A stretch of 64,000 nucleotides of DNA from Chondrosia reniformis. Its lineage: Eukaryota; Porifera; Demospongiae; Chondrillida; Chondrillidae. Position 1 is the stretch's first letter; each line of letters opens with the position of its first letter. The DNA lies in assembly GCA_947172415.1 (NCBI GenBank), contig OX359197.1:3100001-3164000 (forward strand). The letters are read 5' to 3'. Made by a program: the position numbers and the translations under genes. The notes beneath the pieces are model-generated. The model had not been told where the DNA came from. It ran no database searches and saw only the letters and a list, made by a program, of their open reading frames with translations. Shown one piece after another: positions 10,375-20,965 of the stretch.

Positions 10375-11136
10375 TCAACTCTGCTTTGTGAAGATGGTTT
10401 GAATGTTCATCTTCCGGCATGTTCTGGAGATCATTTCACTGAGGCCTTTTACATATGGAATAAAAAGTTTACGTTTACCATCTACCCTACTTCCCTGGTT
10501 CCGTAGTCTCTTCTTCATGTGACTAGCAGCAACCTTACTGGGGTATCCGTTGGCCTGGAGTACCCCTTTCAGGTGCTCTTTTTCCTCTTGGAGGACACTG
10601 GATCCAGCACCACAGATCTTCTCCGCTCTGTCCCTGAGGCAAAGGGCAATGCCAACTTTCACTTTAGGATGGTGATGAGACGAGAAGTGAAGGTATCTAT
10701 CCGTGTGGGTTGGTTTTCTGTACACGGATGTACTCAAACTTCCTTTGTTCTTCTTCACTAGCACGTCAAGAAACGGGATTGAGCCATCTGTCTCCTCCTC
10801 CATGGTGAACTGGATGTTTCCGTGTCTTCCATTAAGGAAAGACAGAAAATCCTCCAACTGATCCCTACCTTGGCTCCAGATGACAAAGGTTTCGTCTATA
10901 TAACATAGCCAGAGCCTAGGTTTGGAGCCAACCTCCGGGAGGGCTTCGTTTTCAAACTCTTCCATGAAGATGTTTGCCACCACTGGAGAGAGAGGAGAGC
11001 CCATGGCTGCCCCATCCTTCTGCTCAAAGAACTCGTTAACGTACTGGAAGGACGTTGTCCTAAGACAGAGTTCTGTGAGCATCGTGATGGTGGGAGGGTC
11101 CAGAGTGGTCCGGTCTGAAAGGATGTTGTCTTCCCT
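10375..11136 (-). pseudogene. PLE copy 1: reverse transcriptase domain, 5'-truncated
   Basis: Contains RT motif B (QKDGAAMGSPLSPVVANIF), motif C written CYIDETFVIW, motif D-like FLDVLVKKN, and the PLE-specific YRKPTHTDRYLHFSSHHHP block. The catalytic YxDD is altered to YIDE (Glu codon at 10891-10893); copy 3 keeps YVDD at the matching place. Motif A and everything upstream are absent because the body stops at about 11137. A stop and frame change near 10375 separate it from the endonuclease. The Asp-to-Glu change and the truncation make it non-functional. Confidence 0.85.
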
Positions 11137-11248
11137 CAGCCTCAGACAAAAGAATTGAAAAAACTGCATCTCTAGATGCTCTAAAAGTCAAAAGATAAAA
11201 CTTTACAAAGATAAGTTCGACGCAGTTACAAGAAATCCTTATTCCATT
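11137..11248 (+). repeat. Inverted copy of PLE 3' end at its 5' side
   Basis: Read on +, this matches the 3' terminal sequence of the element (AAGAATTG, then A-run and ACTGC, then TCTAAAAGTC, then CTTTACAAAGATAAG) and extends it with TTCGACGCAGTTACAAG and CCTTATTCCATT. It is in opposite orientation to the body at 9812-11136. The same extension in reverse begins PLE copies 2 (29971) and 4 (55048). Confidence 0.8.
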
Positions 11249-11260
11249 AGTACATAGCTT
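11249..11260. repeat. Target-site duplication of PLE copy 1 (right half)
   Basis: Second AGTACATAGCTT, immediately after the terminal CCTTATTCCATT of the element. Confidence 0.7.
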
Positions 11261-11837
11261 CTGCATACAACTAGTACAAACGACTGGGACATATAACTTG
11301 TACATACACCTACTACATATAACTAGTACAACACATACACCTAGTAATTATAATAGTATATACAACTAGTACATACACCTAGTGTATACAACTAGTATAT
11401 ATAACTAGTTCACAAACATATAACTAGTATATACAAATAGTAAATACAACTATTACATACAACTAGTACAAACAACTTGTACCTACAACTAGTTCATAAA
11501 ACAAGTACAAACAGCTAGAAAATACAACTAGTTTCTAGTGCATACAACTAGTACCTTCCTAGTACCTAGTATAACTAGTAAAAGAAGCTACAACAAGTAC
11601 AAACAACTAGTACCTTCAACTAGAACACTCAACTAGTACGTAGGTAGTACATAAAACTAATATATACATACAACTAGTACACACAACTAGAACATAGAAT
11701 TTGTACATACAACTACTGTATACAACTACCACATAAAACTAGTAACTACAACTAGTAAATATAGCTAGTACTAGTCCAAACAACTAGTATATAAAACTAG
11801 TACTTGCAAATAGTTTATATAACTAATACATAAAAAC
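11261..11837 (+). repeat. 13-bp satellite, + orientation, block 3
   Basis: Array between PLE copy 1 and the first hairpin-ended element. Nothing else is visible in it. Confidence 0.9.
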
Positions 11838-12268
11838 AAGTATTTCGAGTTTAAAAACTCGTGGGGCTGCCGCCCCCCGAATCAACTCGAACTACTTGGC
11901 CGTATCGTTGGTATTTAATATATATATTCGTAATACTAACGATTGAAGACGCTTAAGTGTCCTGAACACTATAAATAGCGACAGAAAAGCTTCGTTAACT
12001 AAAGCTTCCTGAACGCCGCCATTTGCAAAACGATGTATTGATGTATAAATTAAGTATTATAAAGTATTATAATAGTTGCGTATATATGAACCTGTATTAA
12101 ATATATATCGACGTATAAATAAAGTGTTATAACAGTTGCGTATGAACCCGTATTATATATATAGATATATATATATATATCTATATATATATCTTTCCGT
12201 AACATGAAGCCGTACAACGTAATCGGCAAATGAAAACAATATAAGGGGCTGCCTGTGGCAGCCCCTAA
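11838..12268 (-). mobile_element. Hairpin-ended non-autonomous element, copy 1
   Basis: One of four related islands (others at 15687, 37805, 46976). One end is a long foldback: AAGTATTTCGAGTT (11838-11851) pairs with AACTCGAACTACTT (11885-11898), enclosing a GC-rich stretch (GGGGCTGCCGCCCC). The middle has the shared AAATGGCGG-type and CTTAAGTGTCCTGA motifs and a TA microsatellite (about 12155-12192). The other end has a second hairpin, GGGGCTGCC (12245-12253) and GGCAGCCCC (12257-12265). There is no coding capacity. The class is unknown: terminal hairpins without clear inverted repeats recall Helitrons, but the TC and CTRR ends are not present. Confidence 0.6.
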
Positions 12269-13750
12269 TAAAACTAGTACATATAAATTGTACATACATA
12301 GTACATACAAGTAGTACATAAAACCAGTACATACAACTACAAACTAGTTCATACAACTTGTACATACAACTAGAACTTGCAACTACTACATATAGCTAGT
12401 ACATACATTTAGTTCACACAACTAGTGCACACAAATAGTAAATATAACTTGTTCATATAACTAATAATTAGAACATATAACTAGTACATACATATAGTAA
12501 ATACAACTAGTACATACAACTAATACATACAACTAGTACATATAACTAGTACACAAAATAACTACATATAACCAGAACAGAAAAATAGTAAATACATCTA
12601 GAACATACAACTAGTACATACAACTAGTAAATATAACTAGTACATACAATTAGTACATACAACTAGTACATAAAACTAGTATACAGCTAGTACAAACAAC
12701 TAGTGCATGCAACTAGTATATAGAACTGGTTAATATTTAGTACATTCAACTAGTACGTGCAATTAGTAAATACAACCAGTATATACATACAGCTATTACA
12801 CATAAGGAGTATATATACCTAGTACATAAACATATAATTAGTACATATAAAAGTACGTATAACTAGTACAAACAACTACTACATATATCTAGTACATAAA
12901 ACTAGTACAAATATCTAGTGAAGACAATTATAACGAGTACATTTAAGTACTACATACAACCAGTACATACAACGAGTACATATATATTGTACATACAACT
13001 AGTACATACAACAATTACACACAACTAGTATATATAACTAGTGCATACAACTGGTACATAAAAATAGTACATATAACTAGTATATACAACTAGTATCTAG
13101 TACACACAACTAGTACCTACCTAGTACCTGGTATAACTAGTCCTGGAAACTACAACTAGTACATACAACTAGTACATACCACTAGTAAATACAACAAGTA
13201 AATACAATTAGTACATACAACAAGGTACATAAAACTAGCTAGTACAAACAACTAGTGCATACAACTAGTACAAAGAACTGGTTAATATTTAGTACATACA
13301 ACTAGTACATACAACTAGTACACACAATTAGTACACACAACTACCACATACAGGTTTTACATACAAATAGCAGGCACAACTAGTAAATATAACTAGGCAG
13401 CCCCTAAAAACTATTAAATACAACTAGTACATTTAACCGGTTCATATAATTAGTACAAACAACTAGTACATAGAACTAGTCCATACAACTACTACAAACA
13501 ACTAGTATCTAGCACATACCACTAGTACATCCAACTAGTACATATACCTAGTACAAACAACTAGTATATACATGTAGTAGACAGAACTGGAACACACAAC
13601 TAGTACATACAACTATTACATTCAACTCATACATATAACTAGAACCTACGACTGGTTAATTTAATTAGTACAAGTACATACAACGAGTACCTACTTAGTA
13701 CGTAGTGTAACAAATACTAGAACTTGCAACTAGTACAAAAAACCAGTATA
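12269..13750 (+). repeat. 13-bp satellite, + orientation, block 4
   Basis: Array with the usual unit. At 13395-13408 it holds a short GGCAGCCCCTA fragment identical to the end hairpin of the element at 11838-12268, a tiny relic or gene-conversion footprint of that family. Confidence 0.9.
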
Positions 13751-13988
13751 TTGGTTTGGTTTGGTTTGTTAAGCTTATTTAAACAGGGAAAGCCTTTAGC
13801 CAGTGGCTCCTATTCTAGGCACCTTGTAAAATACAGTAATACAAAAGGACAAAACATAACAGTTCTGAGATTCAAATAAATAAGAGTCATGCAGATTTAA
13901 TAAATATAAAAGGAAAGGATTATGTGTGTGAGTCAAAATAATTGTGTGCAGTCCTTGAGAAATTCTTTAGTGATCCAGAATCACATAT
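13751..13988 (-). mobile_element. 3' end of a 5'-truncated LINE or SINE
   Basis: A 238-bp island. On the minus strand it ends in an (ACCAA)n-type tail (13751-13768 on +: TTGGT repeats) preceded by AAATAAGCTTAACAAACC. Simple-repeat 3' tails of this sort are typical of CR1/L2/RTE-like LINEs and their SINE partners. No open frame exists. TATAT occurs near both edges, which may be a short target duplication. Confidence 0.5.
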
Positions 13989-14409
13989 ATACAACTAGTA
14001 CATCAAACAAGTACCTATAACTAGTTCCCAACTACTACATATAACTAGTACATACACATATAACGGGTACCTATAAATAGTACATACACCTAGTACATAT
14101 AATAGGAACCTACATACATACAACTAGTACATACAAGTAGTATCCAATTAGTACATGCAAATAGTACACATAAATAGTACATAAAACTATACATATAACT
14201 AGTACTTAACTAGTACATACAACTAGTTCAAACAATTATAACATACAAATACTACATACAACTAATACCTATAATTAGTAAATTTAATTTGTACTACTAC
14301 ATACAACTAGTTATTAGAACTAGTATATGCAACTAGTACATAACTATTACATACAGTTAATACATACAACTAGTACACACAATTAGTACATACAACTGGT
14401 ATATACAAG
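13989..14409 (+). repeat. 13-bp satellite, + orientation, block 5
   Basis: Short array between two insertions. It shares unit variants with 4600-4920 (TAACTAGTACTTAAC, then TTCAAACAATTA), so it is another higher-order copy. Confidence 0.9.
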
Positions 14410-14675
14410 AAAAATCTAAGACACCATTTTCCTACATGCTATATGCCTATTCTGTAAAAAGAGCCTATAGGGGAACTAAACCTAAAGAGAGCTTTAGATG
14501 AAGATACAGTAGTCTTTTCTTCCTTCTTTCTCTTCTTTCATCTTCTTCTCCACTGGGTCAGACAGTCGTTTCTGGGAATTCCACCCTTCATCAGTGATCC
14601 TGGGAGTCTTTGTCTTTTTCTTTATCTTGATCTTCTGTGAATCCTTGGCTCACTATGCTAAATCTATGGGCCTTA
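14410..14675 (-). mobile_element. Solo terminal repeat (PLTR) of a Naiad-like PLE, copy 2
   Basis: Close match in the same orientation to 18736-18990, and in reverse to 4307-4559. It starts with GAAAAATCTAAG and runs past the CTCACTATGCTAAATC end of copy 1 to GGGCCTTATA, as the Naiad-like left PLTR does. There is no element body. The sense strand is minus, as judged by the hammerhead motif. Confidence 0.7.
14549..14608 (-). ncRNA. Hammerhead ribozyme-like motif (PLTR copy 2)
   Basis: On the minus strand: CTGATGA core (14588-14594), GGG/CCC stem II, GAAAC, a stem III AC...GT closing loop GACT, and GTC at 14561-14563 as cleavage triplet, then TGACCC for stem I. Stem III loop sequences differ among the three PLTR copies (GGCT, GACT, AGCT) while the GTC and core are kept. 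Confidence 0.6.
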
Positions 14676-15686
14676 TACAACTAATACATACAACTAGTAT
14701 ATAACTAGTACATACAACTAGAACATAAAACTACTTCATCCAATTACAAGATACAACTACTACATACAACTAGTACATAAATCTAGTTCATACAATTACA
14801 ACATACAACTACTACATACAATTAGTACATACAACTAATACCTACAACTAGTAAACATAACTTGTACTAGTACATACAACTAGTACATGCAACTAGTATT
14901 TACAACTAGTAAATATTACAGTAATAGTACATACAACTAGTAAATATAACTAGTACATATAACTAGTCTAGCAACATCTACGTATAACTAGTACATACAC
15001 ATAGAGCTAGTACATATAAATAGTACATACCATAGTACATACCATAGTACATACAACTAGTACATACAACTAGTTCATATTAGTTGTACATACAACTACT
15101 ACATACACCTAGAAAATTGTGCATGGAACTAGAACATATAACTAGTGAATACCACTAGTTCATACAACTGGCACATACAACTAGTACCTAGGACTATAAC
15201 ATACACATATAACTAGTACATGGAAATAGTCCATACAACTAGTACATTAAACTAGAACTCCAACTGTGACGTCTAATTATTTCATACAACTAGTACATAC
15301 AACCAGTCCTACAACTAGTACTACAACTAGTACATACAACTGGTACATAAAACCAGTACAAACAACTAGTAAATACAACTAGTAAATATAATTAATAAAT
15401 ATACTTGTACTAGTACATACAACTAGTAAATGTAACTATTAGATATAACTTGTACTAGCAGATACAACTAGTAGATACAACTAGTACCTACTTAGTACCT
15501 AGTTTCACTAGTACTGGAACTTACAACTAGTACCTATAACTAGAACCGAACTGAACATATAACTAGTATATACACATATAACTGGTACCGATAAATATTA
15601 CATACACCTAGTACATACAATTAGTACATACAAATTGTACATACAAATAGTACATACAACGAGTACAGAGAAGTAGTACATAAAAC
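14676..15686 (+). repeat. 13-bp satellite, + orientation, block 6
   Basis: Includes 15240-15420, whose reverse complement matches 33700-33910 unit by unit, including the unusual GTCACAGTTGGAGTTCTAG word. 15520-15686 matches the higher-order stretch at 6050-6210. Confidence 0.9.
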
Positions 15687-16040
15687 AAGTAGTTCGAGTT
15701 TAAAAACTCGTGGGGCTGCCGCCCCCCGAATTTACTCCAACTACTTGGCCGCATCGTTGGGCTTTGACATATTACTCTTAAGCCTAACGATTGAGGACGG
15801 TTAAGTGTCCTGAAAATTATAAATAGCGACAGGAAGGCTTCGTTAACTAAAGCTTCCTGAACACGCCATTTGCAAAAACGCTGTATTGACGTATAAATTA
15901 AGTGTTACAATAGTTGCGTATGAACTCGCATTATACATCTATCGACGTATAAAAGGTGTTATAACAGCTGCGTCTGAACTCGTTTTATATATATATATAT
16001 ATATATATATACCCATACATAAATCGCGTTATGAAAGCAA
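15687..16040 (-). mobile_element. Hairpin-ended non-autonomous element, copy 2
   Basis: A 354-bp relative of 11838-12268 with the same foldback end (AAGTAGTTCGAGTT at 15687-15700). The undisrupted satellite at 6195-6235 is the empty site: there CATAAAAC runs directly into TAGTGCATAC, and here the element lies exactly between those two words. No target duplication of 2 bp or more is visible. It carries a TA microsatellite at about 15988-16011. Confidence 0.65.
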
Positions 16041-17249
16041 TAGTGCATACAACTAGTACACAGAAGTAGTATTTAAAACTAGTTCATATAAATAGTCCAT
16101 ACAATTAGTACATACAACTAGTTCAAACAATTAGAAAATACAACTACTACATACAACTAATACCTATAATTAGTAAATATAACTTGTACTAGTTCATAAC
16201 ACTAGTGCATAAAACTATTACCTACAACTAGTAAATATAACCAGTACTAGTACATACACCTAGTTATTAGAAGTAGTTTATACAACTAGTCCATACAATT
16301 AGTACATACTACTAGTTCATAGAACGAGTACATAATACTAGAACATACAACTTGTATATGCAACTAGTACATAACTAGTACATGCAACTACTACATACAA
16401 CTTCTACATACAACTAGTACCTACAATTAGTAAATATAACTAGAGCTAGTATATATAACTAGTGCATACAATTAGTACAAACAATTAGTACATACAACTA
16501 GTACATGCAACTAGTAAATACAACTAGTACATCACAAATAGTCCACACAACTAGTATATACAATTAGAACATACAACTAGTACATTCAACTAGTACATAC
16601 AGCTAGGACAAACAGCTAAGACATATAACTAGTACATACACCTACTACATATAACTAGTAAATACACATATACCTTGTAATTATAAATAGTACATACAAC
16701 TAGTATATACATCTAATGCATACAACTAGTATATAACTAGTACATACAACTAGTACATAAAACTAGTTTATACAAGTACAACATACAACTAATAGATACA
16801 ACTAGTACATACAACTAATACCTACAACTAGTAAATATAACTTGTACTAGTACATACAACTAGTTCATGCAACTATTACATACAACTAGTACATACAACT
16901 AGTGTCTACAGTTAGTAAATTTTACCAGTTCTAGTACATACCACTAGTTAATACTACAAGTACATACAACTAGTACATGCAACTAGTACATAACTAGTAC
17001 AAATAACTAGAACAAAACACTACTATATATAACTAGTACATAAAAAGTACATACACCTCGTACATACAACAAGTGCACACAACTATAGAGTAAATACATC
17101 TAGTATATACAACTAGTACATGCAACTAGTACATACAAGTAGTAGACACAAGTAGTACACACAACTAGTACATACAACTAGTACATACAACTGGTACATA
17201 CAACTAGTACATATAATTAGTACATACACATATAACTAGAATATATAAA
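16041..17249 (+). repeat. 13-bp satellite, + orientation, block 7
   Basis: Array with an uninterrupted version (16590-16650) of the site where LINE copy B landed near 7015/9012. Confidence 0.9.
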
Positions 17250-17494
17250 AGAGAACAATAAAAATTTTCTACAAAAATAGTGAAGATATAGGGATGGCAC
17301 AAAAAGCACAGAAACAAGAAAGGGATGTTACACAGTGAAGCATTAGCTGTATATGCATAAATCATACAACACCCTTGCTTGTAGGATTCATGCATAGCTA
17401 ATGCTTCACTGTGTAACATCCCTTTCTTGTTTCTGTGCTTTTTGTGCCATCCCTACATCTTCATTATTTTTGTAGAAAATTTTTATTGTTCTCT
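17250..17494. repeat. Long near-perfect palindrome, 99-bp arms
   Basis: 17250-17348 and 17396-17494 are reverse complements with very few mismatches, separated by a 47-bp centre that itself holds ATGCAT-type words. Arms include AGAGAACAATAAAAATTTTC and GGATGGCACAAAAAGCAC. Transcribed, it would form a hairpin of about 99 bp. It sits at the edge of a non-satellite segment (to about 18014) and could be one end of a foldback transposon or a local inverted duplication. No coding sequence. Confidence 0.85.
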
Positions 17495-18014
17495 AGTTTC
17501 TGTACTTTTTATGGAGCATAAGCTAAGAATTCGTTGTAAACCACTTTGGTTTCGCAATCTTCGACTGATTATGACGTCATTAAAATGGCGAATGTATTGA
17601 AGCCTTGACTCTTAGGCAATGAAAACCGTCATGCTCAATAATAAAGTAATCGCTCTCGCTTCTACAAAAGAATATAGCGCGGAAAATTTAGAGTATTTTC
17701 GCTTTAGAAGTAGTCCGAAAGCTTCTTTCCTTTTTTAGTTATAGCGAGCGAAGAAGATGAAGAAGAAGAAGATGAAGATGAAGATGAAGAAGAAGAAGAC
17801 AAAAATTGGAATTTTTAAAGTTAATTATTTCGCCAGCGGGACATATTCGCTTGCCTTTAAGGTCTATTTAGAGTATGTATATGGTATATTTAGCTATACA
17901 TAGCCTTCTTTTGTCGATTTTCGGCCTATTTCGGGATTTTCCTCGTATACCGATGTATGGGGAAAACGAAAAAACCCGCGTCATCCCTACATAGGGAGTA
18001 CTACCGTACTCCCT
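17495..18014. mobile_element. Unclassified non-satellite segment next to the palindrome
   Basis: About 520 bp, single copy within the window. It holds an imperfect GAA/GAT purine tract at about 17749-17802 and ends with a small hairpin, AGGGAGTAC (17993-18001) with GTACTCCCT (18006-18014). The purine tract reads as Glu/Asp in one frame, but a TAG stop lies about 20 codons upstream and a TAA just downstream, so I do not call a gene. Probably a non-autonomous element or its remnant together with 17250-17494. Confidence 0.4.
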
Positions 18015-18655
18015 GATAGTACGTACATTAAACTAAAACTCCAACTCCTACATAGAATTATTACATAAAATTAGTACATAAATCTAGTACATGCAACTAG
18101 TACAAACAACTAGGACATAAAACTAATAAATATAACTAGTAAATATTACTTGGACTAGCACATACAACTAGTACATACAACTAGTGCCTAAAGTTAGTAA
18201 ATATTACAGTACTACTACCTACCACTAGTTCATGCAACTTGTTCTTACAACTAGTATCTATGTCTAGAACATAGACATATAACTAGTACATAAATATTGT
18301 ACATACAACTAGTAGAGTAAACTGGAACTCCACTTACTATTACATACAATTAGTATATACATCTAGTACATACAACTAGTACAAACAACTAGGATATACA
18401 ACTAGAATATACAAATAGTACATAGAACTGGTACATAATTAGTACTTTAAACTAGTACATAAAATTTGTACATACAAATAGTACACAGTAATATTATATG
18501 CAATTAGTACATACAACTTTTACATTCAACTAGTACATATAACTAGTACCTACAACTAGTTAATTTAATTAGTACTAGTACATACAACGAGTGCTAATAT
18601 ATTTAGTACCTCAGTTTTACTAATACTAGAACCTGCAACTAGTACATAAAATATT
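18015..18655 (+). repeat. 13-bp satellite, + orientation, last block before the strand switch
   Basis: Final stretch with units reading ACTAGTACATACA on the + strand. It ends at CTAGTACATAAAATATTG, just before GGTACTAGTTGTATTTACT begins. Confidence 0.9.
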
Positions 18656-18735
18656 GTCATTGGTACTAGTTGTATTTACTAGTTGTATGTACTATTACTG
18701 GTAATATTTACTAGTTGTAAATACTAGCTGCATGA
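18640..18735. other. Satellite orientation switch point
   Basis: Left of about 18650 all units read ACTAGTACATACA; from about 18657 all read TGTATGTACTAGT and continue so to the end of the window (the Naiad-like PLE is inserted 80 bp later). The inverted 18676-18735 stretch matches 59160-59217 closely. No foreign sequence is needed at the joint beyond a few bases (ATATTGTCATT). Confidence 0.85.
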
Positions 18736-19016
18736 AAAATCTAATAATAATAATTTTCCTACATGCTATATGCCTATTCTTTAAAAAGAGCCTATAGGGG
18801 AACTAAACCTAAAGAGAGCTTTAGATGAAGATACAGGAGTCTTTTCTTCCTTCTTTCATCTACTTCTCCACTGGGTCAGACAGCTGTTTCTGGGAATTCC
18901 ACCCTTCATCAGTGATCCTGGGAGTCTTTGTCTTTTTCTTTATCTTGATCTTCTGTGAATCCTTGGCTCTCTATACTAAATCTAGGGGCCTTATATACAC
19001 TATTTTGGCGCCAAAA
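18736..19016 (-). repeat. 3' PLTR of the Naiad-like element
   Basis: Direct-repeat partner of 22178-22299 and parent type of the solo copies at 4307 and 14410. It ends internally at the perfect palindrome TTTTGGCGCCAAAA (19003-19016). Confidence 0.8.
18869..18925 (-). ncRNA. Hammerhead ribozyme-like motif (Naiad-like 3' PLTR)
   Basis: Minus strand: CTGATGA (18906-18912), stem II GGG/CCC with an A.A apposition at its base, GAAA, stem III AC...GT with loop AGCT, and GTC at 18879-18881. Stem I forms from GGATCA and TGACCC with one mismatch and continues past an internal loop. It lies on the element's sense strand. The word GAAACAGCTGTCTG is shared exactly with the ribozymes at 31888 and 32279. 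Confidence 0.65.
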
Positions 19017-19279
19017 GTTAAATAAGGTGTTAACTAAGACACATGATGAAATTTAATTTTATGAAAGGAATGTAGGTCCAATTAACTTCATGAATTAATT
19101 ATAAATCTATTAGTAATCTTGCTTAGAGGTAAAACAGGCTCAGCATAACTATAGACACAAGTAGGACATATTACATAAGTCTACCCTTAGGTATTCTAGT
19201 AGTAACATTTCTTTGGAGGTGGGGTAACACAAGACAGTCCTTAAGCATACTAGCTACTTTTTGCTTAACTTGATTCTAA
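19017..19279 (-). other. 3' UTR of the Naiad-like element
   Basis: 263 bp between the RT stop codon and the PLTR. No open frame. Naiad elements can be selenoproteins needing a SECIS element; I see no in-frame TGA upstream and no convincing SECIS core here. Confidence 0.5.
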
Positions 19280-20965
19280 CTAGAGGCTGCCGGGATAGGA
19301 AGGTTTAAAGGTTGATTTTAGCTTAAAGTATTTGTAACCCTGTTTAATAAGCCTACTGCATAAATGCAAACTTTTAGACTGAAAACTGGAATACCTAATT
19401 AGTTGTGAAATAAAGACACCATAGGCTGGGGTATTAGGAATATTACTATCTAAATGGGGGAAATTTACTATATCAAAGTTAAAGTCCTCTCGCTTATCAT
19501 ATACTTTAGTGATAAATTGATTGTTAGTAATGGTTATATCTAAGTCTAAAAAGGGGGATTTACTAGGGCTGGTATTTGTCTTTTTAAGATTAATTTGTTT
19601 GGGGTAAATATCACTAATTGACAGTTCAAAATCCTTGTTGTTAATACAAAAAAGGTCATGAATATACCTATAAGTATTGGAAAATTTAATAGCTAAGGTG
19701 ATGTTATCCTTAAGTAGTCCTTTCATAAACTCATACTCATATGCAAACAGAAAAAGATTAGCAACTACAGGGGCACAGTCAGTACCCATTGGGACACCTA
19801 CGCATTGCCTAAATACAGAACCGTCTACACATACATAAATGTTGTCAATAAAGTAGTTAAAGAGCTCTACTAAATGAACAGCTGTGACTGCTTTATTGGA
19901 GACATTGTTAGACCAAAAGGCTTTATCCTGACAGACTTCTATATATTGGGACTTCCTACAGGTATAGGCACTATGAATAAGGTTAGTAATCTTGTCTTTA
20001 AGTAAGTTATGGGGGATCGCTGTATATAAGGTAGAAAAATCAAAACTAGCTAGCTGTGCTTTTCTAGCGGGTATAGACCTAAGACTATCTAAGACTTCTT
20101 GTGAGTTTTCTACTATCCAAAAGGCATTAACACCAGTATTCCTATATATACCTAGGCAGTATTCTCTAAAATGTTTGAGAATTAGTCTGAGTGTCGAATT
20201 TAGAAATCTAGAAAGAGGTTTGGTAGTACATTTGTGAGAGGCAGCTATGAATCTGTAGCTGTAAGGGTTCTTATGTAGCTTAGGCATCCAGTAAAAAGAG
20301 GGAAGGTTGCACCAGTCTGGTTTAGGTTCTAAGTTCTCTAGTTTTAAGAAATCTATGTGTTTCCTAATTAACTGTTGGGGTTCTACTGTACACTTAGCAT
20401 AAGTGGAGGTACTGCCTAGTTCTTCATTAATAATTTGTCTATAGTAGGACTTACATATAAATATTATATTATTAGAGGCCTTTCTGGCAGGGGCTATAAC
20501 ATACTTATCATGTAGGTCTGCTAAGAATTTCTTAATTTTAGGGCAAGTAAGGGTCTTCTTGGCTACTGAGGATTTGGTATACAATTTAGACAGCTTAGAG
20601 ATCCTATCATTAATTTTCCTAAGTACAGTATTTTCCCACTCACTAAATACAGAAATAGATACATTTTCTCTACGGGCCCAGGTAATCTTATATTTTCTAA
20701 GACGTTCCTTACACATTTTTAAAGCAGTTACCCAATTAAAGTTATTAGGTTCTCTAAATTTTGGTCCTTTCTGAAGAAGTTTTCTATGTTTTGGGTAACT
20801 AACAATACGTAGGTCACCTGTTATAACATGGCCTAGGGGCTTGTAAATGAAGGGGGACTTGTGACACTCACATTGTTCTGGTTTTCTAAAGACATCTGAC
20901 TTAGAGGCTTGCGAAAAGTTAAAGATTTGAGATCCTATTGGTTGAGTATACTTATTACTACACAT
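19280..20965 (-). pseudogene. Naiad-like PLE: reverse transcriptase frame (561 codons, altered active site)
   Basis: A long intact frame ending in TAG. Early residues have C-E-C (33-35) and the HVITGDLRIV block (46-55). RT proper: PKLHKNPYSYRFIAAS (about 228-243), motif A ASFDFSTLYTAIPH (306-319), motif B QCVGVPMGTDCAPVVANLF (387-405), motif C YRYIHDLFC (432-440), motif D PFLDLDITI (471-479). The second-to-last position of YxDD is His (codon 19658-19660) where the family has Asp, which should abolish catalysis. APARKASNN at 158-166 also has Arg in place of a usually conserved Asp. The first codons overlap the upstream frame by 31 bp at a run of C, so this is the downstream part of one polyprotein, not a separate gene. 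Confidence 0.85.

Larger units (their letters stand above)
9812..11248 (-). mobile_element. Penelope-like element, family 1, copy 1 (5'-truncated, with inverted tail)
   Basis: Minus-strand PLE body with RT followed by a C-terminal GIY-YIG domain, the domain order of the Penelope/Neptune/Poseidon group. The 3' end is at 9812 (ATCTTTGTAAAGG when read on +, also the outer end of copies 3 and 4). At about 11137 the body is broken and joined to an inverted copy of the element's own 3' end (11137-11248), which finishes with CCTTATTCCATT. This head-to-head arrangement and the 12-bp duplication are consistent with known PLE insertions, which often have inverted terminal segments. About 1437 bp in all. 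Confidence 0.85.

Noticed and set aside
11838-12268. Calling the hairpin-ended family a Helitron
   Set aside because: Terminal TC and CTRR-3' are not found and the insertions lie between A/G or C/T rather than A/T, so I left it unclassified.
12050-12365. Short open frames rich in Tyr/Val/Cys inside the satellite (also 3005-3329, 22628-22819, 51132-51422 and 56635-56826)
   Set aside because: They are chance translations of TGTATGTACTAGT-like units where the TAG happens to be mutated; all are short and show no domain.
17749-17802. Acidic Glu/Asp-rich coding exon
   Set aside because: The frame has a stop about 20 codons upstream and another just downstream; it is a purine-rich simple repeat.
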